Shown: piece by piece, positions 23,072 through 29,659 of the stretch
Position numbering within the stretch: position 1 is the stretch's first letter
Layout of the letters: every line of letters begins with the position of its first letter
Origin: an uncultured Bacteroidota bacterium
GTDB taxonomy: Bacteria; Bacteroidota; Bacteroidia; Chitinophagales; Chitinophagaceae
Assembly (NCBI GenBank): GCA_903881265.1
Contig: CAIRSV010000098.1
Span: forward strand, 1 to 29,659
Direction: 5' to 3'
Length of the DNA stretch: 29,659 nucleotides
Notes under the pieces: model-generated
Database searches by the model: none
Told to the model about the DNA's origin: nothing
Seen by the model: only the letters and a program-made list of their open reading frames with translations
Program-made: the position numbers and the translations under genes

Positions 23072-24097
23072 TTGTACAATCTCGTTAAAAAAATACTCTT
23101 TCGATACGACCCTGAAACGGTTCATTATAAAGTAATGAGATGGCTCACCAAAGCCTATAATCTAGGTTTCGGCAAACGCTATCTTGAAAGCAATTTCTGC
23201 TTAACGCATCCTTCCTTAGAGCGAAATGTTTTCGGTTTGCATTTCAAGAATCCAGTCGGTTTGGCTGCAGGCTTTGATAAAGATGCGATGTTCATTGATG
23301 AACTTGCTTGTCTCGGTTTCGGGTTTATCGAAATTGGCACCTTAACGCCGAAAGCGCAGGATGGAAACGACAAACCACGACTCTTTCGTTTTCCTGGTGA
23401 TGCGGCTATCATCAACAGAATGGGCTTTAATAATCTTGGCGTTGATGCCGCTGTGATGCGTTTGAAAAACAGAAAAACGACTATTATTATCGGTGGTAAT
23501 ATTGGTAAAAATAAATTGACCCCGAACGATGAAGCCATCAACGATTACGAATACTGCTTTAAAAAGCTCTTCGATGTAGTTGATTATTTCGTAGTCAATG
23601 TCAGCAGCCCCAACACGCCAAATTTGCGTGAGCTACAAGAGAAAAAACCATTACACGACCTTTTGTTGCAATTGCAAAATTTAAATTTGAGTTACCCAAA
23701 TCCAAAACCTATTTTACTTAAAATTGCGCCAGACCTGAATGAAGCGCAATTGGATGATGTCATCGATATTGTCACTCAAACACGATTAAGTGGCATTGTC
23801 GCAACAAATACTACCATTGACAGAGATGGATTAACGGCAGATAAAAAAGTAGTTGAAAATACGGGTGCGGGCGGTGTCAGCGGCAAACCTCTTAAACAAC
23901 GCAGTACTGAAATCATTCGGTATATCTCCGAAAAAACAAATGGCACATTGCCGATTATCGCTGTGGGTGGTATTTTCACCGGAGAGGACGCAAAAGAAAA
24001 ACTAGATGCCGGTGCTTGTCTAGTGCAAGTGTATACCGGCTTCATTTATGAAGGACCTGGCATTGCCAAAAAAATATGTAACGCCTTACTAAAGTAA
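23072..24097 (+). CDS. pyrD: dihydroorotate dehydrogenase (quinone), class 2
   Basis: A 341-residue membrane-associated flavoenzyme of pyrimidine synthesis that passes electrons to quinone. The start is TTG at 23072, giving MYNLVKKILFRYDPETVHY, which aligns with the usual MYxLxRxxLFxxDPExxH N-terminus of class 2 enzymes; the next Met (residue 22) would delete this membrane-binding helix. FMN and substrate motifs are GLAAGFDKD, EIGTLTPKAQDGN, FRFPGDAAIINRMGFNN, NVSSPNTPNLRELQ (catalytic Ser in the class 2 position), ATNTTIDR, and IIAVGGIFTGEDA. It follows leucine dehydrogenase by 53 nt and precedes terC by 6 nt. Confidence 0.94.
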   Translation: MYNLVKKILFRYDPETVHYKVMRWLTKAYNLGFGKRYLESNFCLTHPSLERNVFGLHFKNPVGLAAGFDKDAMFIDELACLGFGFIEIGTLTPKAQDGNDKPRLFRFPGDAAIINRMGFNNLGVDAAVMRLKNRKTTIIIGGNIGKNKLTPNDEAINDYEYCFKKLFDVVDYFVVNVSSPNTPNLRELQEKKPLHDLLLQLQNLNLSYPNPKPILLKIAPDLNEAQLDDVIDIVTQTRLSGIVATNTTIDRDGLTADKKVVENTGAGGVSGKPLKQRSTEIIRYISEKTNGTLPIIAVGGIFTGEDAKEKLDAGACLVQVYTGFIYEGPGIAKKICNALLK

Positions 24098-24103
24098 TAT
24101 CGC

Positions 24104-24889
24104 ATGAATGATCTTTTTAGTGCAGATGCACTTATCAGTCTTTTGACACTCACTATATTGGAAATTGTGTTAGGCGTCGACAATGTAATTTTTGTCTCCA
24201 TTATTATGGGGCGACTTGATCAGGCCAAACAAAAAACGGCCCGCCGTATTTGGATGTTCACAGGTGTACTTGTCAGAGTATTGCTATTGCTTAGTCTGAC
24301 ATGGTTGGTAAAAAACGGCAACGCCACATTATTTGCCATTGGGGACAAAGAATTTAATCTACGTGGGCTTATTATGTTGGGTGGTGGCTTGTTTCTACTA
24401 ACAAAAACAGTGGGTGAAATTCACCAAAAACTTGAAGGTGCCGAACATGAAACAACGTCAAAAAATAAAGGGGGAAATTTGGTGAAGATTGTCATACAAA
24501 TGATGCTAGTTGATACTGTGTTTTCGTTTGACAGCATAATCACAGCTGTTGGCATGGCGCAGCATGTCGAAATTATGATTACGGCAGTGGTCGTAGCCAT
24601 GTTTATTATGTTCTTGTTCTCAGGAAAAATTGCTGATTTCGTAGAGAAGCATCCGACTGTTAAAATGTTGGCACTGTCGTTTCTTGTGATGATAGGCTGT
24701 GTGTTACTGATTGAAGGGTGGGATGCCGAAAAAGCGCATGACCTTCATTTGAAAAATTATGTGTATTTCTCTATGGCTTTTTCGTTCGCCGTTGAACTTT
24801 TAAACCTTCAATTAAGGAAAAAAAGCAAGGCTGTTGAATTACGCGAACCTCATTTAGATGATATTGATGAGGAATCTGTTTCGACATAA
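24104..24889 (+). CDS. TerC family integral membrane protein
   Basis: A 261-residue protein with about seven membrane segments. It has the TerC hallmarks: acidic motif LEIVLGVDNVIFVSII in TM1 and DTVFSFDSIITAVGMA in the middle, both carrying conserved in-membrane Asp/Asn, plus GLIMLGGGLFLLTKTVGEIH. TerC proteins are implicated in metal (notably manganese) export and metalation of exported proteins; tellurium resistance is only the historical name. It lies 6 nt after pyrD and is probably co-transcribed. The C-terminal tail is charged (REPHLDDIDEE). Confidence 0.92.
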   Translation: MNDLFSADALISLLTLTILEIVLGVDNVIFVSIIMGRLDQAKQKTARRIWMFTGVLVRVLLLLSLTWLVKNGNATLFAIGDKEFNLRGLIMLGGGLFLLTKTVGEIHQKLEGAEHETTSKNKGGNLVKIVIQMMLVDTVFSFDSIITAVGMAQHVEIMITAVVVAMFIMFLFSGKIADFVEKHPTVKMLALSFLVMIGCVLLIEGWDAEKAHDLHLKNYVYFSMAFSFAVELLNLQLRKKSKAVELREPHLDDIDEESVST

Positions 24890-25079
24890 TGTATCGGATT
24901 AACATTTTTTAAAATAAAAAGTCAATTTGAAATTTATCGTACTATTTATAAACAATAGGCACTGTCTAAGTGATGTAAATACAGTATTATAAAAAGGTTT
25001 CAACATGTATCTCTGACAGGGAGCTTATAATTTTTATTAAATAGTAGTTTTATCCGAGTTATTGTAAAAATGGAATCTA
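24890..25079. other. AT-rich gap between convergent terC and hipA
   Basis: 190 bp, strongly AT-rich, with no coding frame. It contains only weak dyads and poor terminator candidates (a TTTTTTAAAATAAAAA stretch just after terC). The 7-mer GTACTAT at 24939-24945 recurs at 26670 and 26752 on the other side of hipBA. I see no transposase remnant. Confidence 0.5.
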
Positions 25080-26303
25080 TTATTTCTTACCTATTACTTT
25101 TTGTATTCTATTTTTAGAATCCGCACTTATGTCGCATTGGTTAGCATAATCTTTCCAATTATAAATCACCTCTTGAATGTCATCAATAATATAACTTGCA
25201 TTTTTTATTTTGAAATAATTGGCTAAATCAATTAAGTGTTGTTTGGTTGGATTGGCACTTTCTCCGCTTATCATAGTACTGTGCATGCCATGTGCAGAAC
25301 TTGAAAATGTTAAGTCATAGGCTGGAGCAACTTTCCAATGTCCAGTGTCGTTCATTAAAAAGGAAATATTTTTACTGTGGTCATCTCTATTGTGTGCAAA
25401 AACATTAAACGCTGCTAATCGAAGAATTTTTTCATACGCATTTACATCGCGTTCGAGTATGAAAGCACAATCCATGATATGACCATAATCTAACTTACTG
25501 AACCTAAAATTATCATGCATTATTCCTGCAGCAGAATGCATGTGCAAACGGTGATTACCAATTCTATCAAAACGTTTCGTGCCAAAATATACCTGACCAG
25601 ATTTGCCTTTGAAAAGTTTACACTCACTCATTTCGATGCCTGCATCCAATGCCATTTTATAGTACGCATATTCAATATTAGCTATATCTGCTTTGTCAGA
25701 AGATGATGGAAATTTTATCAGCCAATGCTCATAACCAATTGGCAAATCTTTTTCAGCAGCCATGATATGCTGAGTTTTTGGATTGTAGCCTACTACTATT
25801 TTTGGACGCGCGCCACCTGAAGAACCACTTAATATATACAATTCATCAAGAATTTCTGTAGCCGTTCCAGAAATAATTTTTTGAGTGGCCTTTGCAATTT
25901 TATCTAATTCAAATTCAAATTGTTTATGGCTTCCATCATCTATTTCGGGTTTATAAATTAAGGCACCCATTCCTTTGCTTCCTACAAAAGCCAAACGATC
26001 AAGCATAGTCAAATCACTAATATCAATTCCCTTTGCCGTTAGTGCTCTATCTAATAATAATTTGCCCCAACCATCCGGTAAGGAATCGGCAAATACACCA
26101 AACAATCCATCAAAAGGAAGGGCATCTGCTTTATTGATCGCTGTGTTTACTTTTAATTTAATAGGGGATATTTCAATGCCTTTAGTAATAAAGTCGGTAT
26201 AATACTTAAAATAAATATTGCGCCCTTCACTTACTAATTCACCTAACTCGATTTCAGATTTACTGAACTGAATAGAAACAATGATTTTTTTTACATGCTC
26301 CAT
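25080..26303 (-). CDS. hipA: HipA-family serine/threonine kinase toxin
   Basis: A 407-residue HipA-like kinase. The N-terminal domain (about 1-110) has the family pattern FGVFADSLPDGWGKLLLDR. The activation/P-loop region is SGSSGGARPKIVVG (about 157-170). The catalytic loop is HNRDDHSKNISF, with D307 and N312 as the expected catalytic Asp and Mg-binding Asn, and the second Mg ligand is in APAYDLTFS. All catalytic residues appear intact. In E. coli HipA phosphorylates glutamyl-tRNA synthetase, halting translation; the target of this homologue is unknown. The hipB-like antitoxin gene ends 2 nt upstream, so they form one operon. Base composition here is clearly more AT-rich than in flanking genes, a sign of horizontal acquisition. 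Confidence 0.9.
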   Translation of the reverse strand: MEHVKKIIVSIQFSKSEIELGELVSEGRNIYFKYYTDFITKGIEISPIKLKVNTAINKADALPFDGLFGVFADSLPDGWGKLLLDRALTAKGIDISDLTMLDRLAFVGSKGMGALIYKPEIDDGSHKQFEFELDKIAKATQKIISGTATEILDELYILSGSSGGARPKIVVGYNPKTQHIMAAEKDLPIGYEHWLIKFPSSSDKADIANIEYAYYKMALDAGIEMSECKLFKGKSGQVYFGTKRFDRIGNHRLHMHSAAGIMHDNFRFSKLDYGHIMDCAFILERDVNAYEKILRLAAFNVFAHNRDDHSKNISFLMNDTGHWKVAPAYDLTFSSSAHGMHSTMISGESANPTKQHLIDLANYFKIKNASYIIDDIQEVIYNWKDYANQCDISADSKNRIQKVIGKK

Positions 26304-26305
26304 GA

Positions 26306-26596
26306 TTAAATTTTTGTTCTATCGCTAAACAGTTTGTCAATATTTTTCAAGTTGTCATCTGTATTTAAAATCAATTCAAAGTCACCAATTCGATTTAGTA
26401 TATGAGCTAATTTGAGTAATGACTCTAATGCGATTTGACCAGTAAGCTCAAAACGTTTCAAACTTCCTAATGATACACCCGAACGATTGGCTAATTCGCT
26501 TTGCGTTAAACCTGCTTGCTTTCGTAACACTCTGTGTTTTTCTGCTAACTCTTTTAAAATATCAAACGGTTTTTTTTCAATTCCAAATTTTGCCAT
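26306..26596 (-). CDS. hipB: HipB-like antitoxin, XRE-family HTH protein
   Basis: A 96-residue protein with a single XRE/Cro-type helix-turn-helix: LRKQAGLTQSELANRSGVSLGSLKRFELTGQIALESLLKLAHIL (about residues 23-66). A short N-terminal extension and a C-terminal tail (DDNLKNIDKLFSDRTKI) flank it, the tail probably contacting the toxin. Placed directly upstream of hipA with a 2-nt gap, it should neutralise HipA and repress the operon. A -7 element at 26615-26622 overlaps a 6-bp inverted repeat, a plausible autoregulatory operator. Confidence 0.9.
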   Translation of the reverse strand: MAKFGIEKKPFDILKELAEKHRVLRKQAGLTQSELANRSGVSLGSLKRFELTGQIALESLLKLAHILNRIGDFELILNTDDNLKNIDKLFSDRTKI

Positions 26597-26605
26597 AATA
26601 ACTCA

Positions 26606-26622
26606 TATATTAAACAAATATA
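26606..26622 (-). promoter_or_regulatory. hipBA promoter with overlapping inverted repeat
   Basis: The minus-strand TATATTTG (26615-26622) is a perfect -7 element, 18 nt before the hipB ATG. The same bases form the inverted repeat TATATT-AAACA-AATATA (26606-26622), suitable as a HipB dimer operator that would block the promoter. The AT-rich context makes chance dyads more likely. Confidence 0.5.
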
Positions 26623-26783
26623 GCCAAATTAAATGCACATAGATAATATATTAGCTATTGATTTAAACAGTACTATGAATCATCACTTACTTTTTTTGGG
26701 GCAAAAAATATTTTAAGGGTCTAGTGAAGTAGTGATGTCAAGTAGTAAAAAGTACTATCGCGCAAACCGATACGCTCGTCATC

Positions 26784-27536
26784 TCAGCCCAATATCAATT
26801 CAATTTCCTTGTGTTTGAAGGATTTAATCGTTCCGTCAACTGAAATCTTCAAGAACCCACTTGTATCGACACCCATAACGACGCCTTGATGCATTTCATG
26901 ATTCCGCGTAAAGGTTATTTCTTTTGTAATTCGGTATAATAACGCGTTATACAATGGCAATAAACTCAATGGATTCGATTGGAATTTTTTAAAATGTATA
27001 TTCATGCTCTTGAGCAATTCTTTCATCAAGAGGTTGATTTTAACTGTCTTACCTGTTTCCAGTTGCATCGATGTGGCCCAATGCATATCAGGAAAATACG
27101 TTTGGTTGACATTCAACCCTATACCTATAATGGCATGTGACCAAGTAGAGCCACGAATGATATTTTCAATGAGGATACCCGCTATCTTCTTATTCTCTGC
27201 ATAAATGTCATTCGGCCATTTAATCGTCACGTTACGAATGTCTGCGTTTGTCATTAAATAATCTGCCACTGACAGACATGCAAACGCATTCAATAAAAAC
27301 TGATCTTGTAACTGAAAGCCTTTAGTATCAAGGATTGTAGTAAATAATAAATTTTTTCGTTCCTCGGCTTGCCAACTATTTCCATGCTGACCTTTGCCTG
27401 TGGTTTGAAAATCTGAACGGATTGTCATTCCATGTTCTGCCATTCCTTCATTAATAAGTCGCATGGCATAGTTATTGGTACTATCAATTTCAGAAAGTTC
27501 AATCAATACTTCTCCCAATGGTGAAGTTCTCAGCAT
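26784..27536 (-). CDS. birA: biotin--[acetyl-CoA-carboxylase] ligase
   Basis: A 250-residue ligase that activates biotin as biotinyl-AMP and attaches it to the biotin carboxyl carrier protein. There is no N-terminal winged helix, so it is a group I enzyme without repressor function. Motifs are EIDSTNNYAMRLI, TTGKGQHGNSWQ (adenylate-binding, GRGRRGRxW type), KWPNDIYAENKKIAGILIE with the catalytic Lys, and GIGLNVNQTYFP. The C-terminal SH3-like cap holds GVVMGVDTSGFLKI. I start at the ATG at 27536 (MLRTSPLGEV) because a -7 element ends 1 nt before the earlier ATG at 27584, which would place transcription start inside that extension. The gene is divergent from rsfS. Confidence 0.92.
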   Translation of the reverse strand: MLRTSPLGEVLIELSEIDSTNNYAMRLINEGMAEHGMTIRSDFQTTGKGQHGNSWQAEERKNLLFTTILDTKGFQLQDQFLLNAFACLSVADYLMTNADIRNVTIKWPNDIYAENKKIAGILIENIIRGSTWSHAIIGIGLNVNQTYFPDMHWATSMQLETGKTVKINLLMKELLKSMNIHFKKFQSNPLSLLPLYNALLYRITKEITFTRNHEMHQGVVMGVDTSGFLKISVDGTIKSFKHKEIELILG

Positions 27537-27585
27537 TCGATTCTTTTGTTTAGATTTGTAAATTAATTTTAAATTCAACACCATT

Positions 27586-27599
27586 CAAAAATATTTTTA
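27586..27599. promoter_or_regulatory. overlapping divergent -7 elements of birA and rsfS
   Basis: Minus-strand TATTTTTG occupies 27586-27593 and plus-strand TATTTTTA occupies 27592-27599, sharing the TA at 27592-27593. RNA polymerase could bind only one at a time, so birA and rsfS-ftsH transcription may exclude each other. Confidence 0.5.
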
Positions 27600-27603
27600 G
27601 TAC

Positions 27604-27996
27604 TTGAAAACACCAAGCCAAGAAACACCAAGCACCCAAGCGAAACTTACCCAAAACAGCCGAATCATAAAGACTATCATCGCTGCTATCCTCGATAAAA
27701 AAGGAGAAGAGATCATTTCCCTGAATCTTAAGAAAATACCTGAGGCTATTGCTGATTATTTTATTGTCTGTGAAGCCAGTAATCCAAATCTATTAAAAGC
27801 CATTGCCGATAATATCGAAAAGGAAGTGCTTGAAAAATGCGGCGAGAAGCCCTTTAAATTTGAAGGGAAGCAAGGCGAAAAATGGATCTTGGTCGATTAT
27901 GTCGATGTGGTAGTGCATTGTATGATGACTGATACCAGATCGTTTTACAATTTGGAAGAACTATGGCAAGATGCCGAAATGAAAGAACACAACTAA
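27604..27996 (+). CDS. rsfS: ribosome silencing factor RsfS
   Basis: A 130-residue protein of the RsfS/Iojap/YbeB family, which binds ribosomal protein uL14 and blocks subunit joining when nutrients run out. The domain spans about 20-125, with IIAAILDKKGEEIISLNLKKI, IADYFIVCEASNPNLLKAIADNI, the conserved EGKQGEKWILVDYVDVVVH and FYNLEELWQDAE. The start is TTG at 27604: no ATG or GTG occurs before the domain, and a -7 element ends 4 nt upstream, suggesting a leaderless message. ftsH begins 49 nt downstream. Confidence 0.93.
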   Translation: MKTPSQETPSTQAKLTQNSRIIKTIIAAILDKKGEEIISLNLKKIPEAIADYFIVCEASNPNLLKAIADNIEKEVLEKCGEKPFKFEGKQGEKWILVDYVDVVVHCMMTDTRSFYNLEELWQDAEMKEHN

Positions 27997-28045
27997 ACAA
28001 ATCATAAAAAGACAAGGTAGTCTTATATAATTTCAAAACCAATTG

Positions 28046-29659
28046 ATGGAACAGAACAAAACAAATATTCCACCGGCAGGAAACAATACTCCAGGCGGAC
28101 CGAATAAAAAAGGACCTAAATTTAATTTATGGTGGATATATGGCACATTTGCTATAGCGCTCCTCGCGATGAATTTCTGGGATAAAGGTTTTACCCAGCA
28201 TGCAAAAGAAGAAACGTTCCAAAACATCAACAAGAAGTTTATCAGTAAGCATCTTGTTGACAGCATGGTCGTATCAGGCAAAACCGTAGATGTCTATCTG
28301 AATAAGGATAGCCTCAAATCGGAGAATTGCGCCCCCCTATTAAAATCATTAAAAGGAAACGAAAAAGGCCCGCACTATAGCTTCACCATTGGCAATGTCG
28401 AGCAGTTTAGGGATGACATGGAGCTGGCGCAAAAAGATTTCAGTCTGGATCAGGTCGTCGAGGTTACCTATGGTGAAGACAGCAAAAGCGGTTGGTTGGG
28501 CTTTCTATTACAAATCATTCTTCCTATCATTATCATGGTGGGCCTTTGGATATTGATCATGCGAAAAATGGGTGGCGGCGCAGGAAGCGGCGGACCAGGT
28601 GGTATATTCAATATCGGTAAATCAAAAGCGCAATTGTATGACAAGGCCGCTAAAGTGAATATCACATTCAACGATGTGGCTGGTCTTGATGAAGCAAAAG
28701 GTGAGGTGATGGAGATCGTTGACTTTCTAAAAAATCCAAAAAAATATACCGCGCTTGGCGGAAAAATTCCAAGGGGCTGTTTATTGGTAGGGCCTCCGGG
28801 TACAGGTAAAACATTGCTTGCAAAGGCAATGGCAGGAGAAGCGCAAGTTCCTTTCTTTAGTATGAGCGGCTCTGATTTTGTTGAAATGTTTGTGGGTGTG
28901 GGTGCAAGTCGTGTACGTGACTTGTTCAAACAAGCCCGCGAAAAATCGCCTTGTATCATCTTTATCGATGAGATTGATGCGATAGGAAGAGCGCGCGGAA
29001 AAAACCAAATGATGTCGAATGACGAACGAGAAAATACCCTCAATCAAATGCTAGTTGAAATGGATGGTTTCAGCGGCGATAGTGGTATCATTGTTCTAGC
29101 AGCGACAAACCGTCCTGATGTACTTGATACAGCCTTACTTCGTCCAGGAAGATTTGATCGTCAGATCTCAATCGACATTCCAGATTTAGCAGGTCGTGAA
29201 GATATTTTCAAGGTGCATTTGAAAGGCATCAAAACTGCGGAAGGATTAAATGTACAAAAGCTCGCCGCTCAAACCCCTGGTTTTGCTGGTGCCGATATTG
29301 CCAATGTATGTAATGAGGCCGCCTTGATTGCAGCTCGAAAAGGAAAAAGCGAAGTGAACCTCGATGATTTCAATGATGCCGTTGATCGTATCATCGGAGG
29401 CTTGGAAAAGAAAAATAAAATTATTTTACCCGACGAGAAAAAAGTGATTGCCTACCATGAAGCCGGTCATGCAGTATCAGGTTGGTTTTTAGAATATGCA
29501 CATCCATTGGTGAAGGTTACCATCGTGCCGCGTGGCGTGGCAGCCTTAGGCTATGCACAATATTTGCCGAAGGAAAAATACCTGACATTGAAAGAAGAAT
29601 TATTGGATGGCTTAGCGATGACATTGGGAGGAAGGGCCGTGGAAGAACTCGGAAGGGCC
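28046..29659 (+). CDS. ftsH: ATP-dependent zinc metalloprotease FtsH (3' end beyond window)
   Basis: 538 codons are open to the window edge. Membrane-anchored AAA+ protease that degrades misfolded membrane and selected soluble proteins. It has TM1 at about 28-46, a periplasmic domain, TM2 at about 150-172, and a glycine-rich linker (MGGGAGSGGPGGIFNIGKS). The AAA module has Walker A GPPGTGKT (249-256), the pore loop MFVGVGASRVRD, Walker B CIIFIDEIDA, and arginine-finger segment LRPGRFDRQ. The zinc motif HEAGH is at 471-475. The sequence stops in the protease domain, so the third zinc ligand and roughly the last 130 residues lie outside. The order birA (divergent), rsfS, ftsH is usual in Bacteroidota. 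Confidence 0.97.
   Translation, partial: MEQNKTNIPPAGNNTPGGPNKKGPKFNLWWIYGTFAIALLAMNFWDKGFTQHAKEETFQNINKKFISKHLVDSMVVSGKTVDVYLNKDSLKSENCAPLLKSLKGNEKGPHYSFTIGNVEQFRDDMELAQKDFSLDQVVEVTYGEDSKSGWLGFLLQIILPIIIMVGLWILIMRKMGGGAGSGGPGGIFNIGKSKAQLYDKAAKVNITFNDVAGLDEAKGEVMEIVDFLKNPKKYTALGGKIPRGCLLVGPPGTGKTLLAKAMAGEAQVPFFSMSGSDFVEMFVGVGASRVRDLFKQAREKSPCIIFIDEIDAIGRARGKNQMMSNDERENTLNQMLVEMDGFSGDSGIIVLAATNRPDVLDTALLRPGRFDRQISIDIPDLAGREDIFKVHLKGIKTAEGLNVQKLAAQTPGFAGADIANVCNEAALIAARKGKSEVNLDDFNDAVDRIIGGLEKKNKIILPDEKKVIAYHEAGHAVSGWFLEYAHPLVKVTIVPRGVAALGYAQYLPKEKYLTLKEELLDGLAMTLGGRAVEELGRA

Noticed and set aside
24949..24968. GGCACTGTCTAA string resembling an insertion-sequence terminus
   Set aside because: No matching inverted end, transposase or target duplication was found in the surrounding gap.

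Overview
The window reads as chromosomal DNA from a member of the Bacteroidota, probably of the Chitinophagales/Sphingobacteriia type. The evidence is as follows. Many genes are preceded by the Bacteroidota sigma factor -7 element TANNTTTG, and clear Shine-Dalgarno sequences are largely absent. Several proteins or arrangements are characteristic of the phylum: a fused alpha/beta 2-oxoacid dehydrogenase E1, DUF349 repeat proteins, a glucosaminidase followed by a lysine-rich tail, DUF1684, and a birA / rsfS-ftsH divergent locus. The genus is not identified.

Layout. 1-254: no convincing gene. 255-5296: small housekeeping and accessory genes: a PAP2-like membrane protein with comB, then tag and a VOC protein on the minus strand, an AIM24-family protein, a 475-bp intergenic stretch full of repeats and hairpins, arginase, and a small CxxC membrane protein. 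5490-9772: a large SNF2 helicase with two SWIM zinc fingers, followed by a MarR regulator. 9932-14374 (minus strand): the fused branched-chain 2-oxoacid dehydrogenase E1, a DUF1684 protein, trigger factor with a natural penta-histidine tail, and tRNA-Leu(TAG). 14473-19730 (plus strand): a small two-helix membrane protein, then a tight cluster of sodium:solute symporter, O-methyltransferase, glucosaminidase and hypoxanthine phosphoribosyltransferase. 19996-24889 (plus strand): a DUF349 protein, leucine dehydrogenase, dihydroorotate dehydrogenase and TerC. 25080-26596 (minus strand): an AT-rich hipBA toxin-antitoxin pair. 26784 to the end: birA divergent from rsfS and ftsH, with ftsH cut by the window edge.

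Functional threads. Leucine dehydrogenase and the fused E1 carry out successive steps of branched-chain amino acid catabolism, which in this phylum also supplies iso-fatty-acid primers. Trigger factor, FtsH and RsfS serve protein folding, turnover and ribosome control. Hpt and PyrD belong to nucleotide metabolism. hipBA is the one clear accessory module.

The most interesting non-gene signals are: (a) a compact, nested dyad element at 3962-4039 carrying two copies of TTGRAGYGRAAAGC around a central hairpin; (b) a second structured GC-rich element at 19881-19917; (c) a recurrent promoter geometry in which a -7 element (perfect or one mismatch) ends exactly 4 nt before the start codon in four genes, suggesting leaderless transcripts; (d) face-to-face -7 elements sharing bases between birA and rsfS. 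No wholly new multi-gene system is evident; most genes belong to known families.
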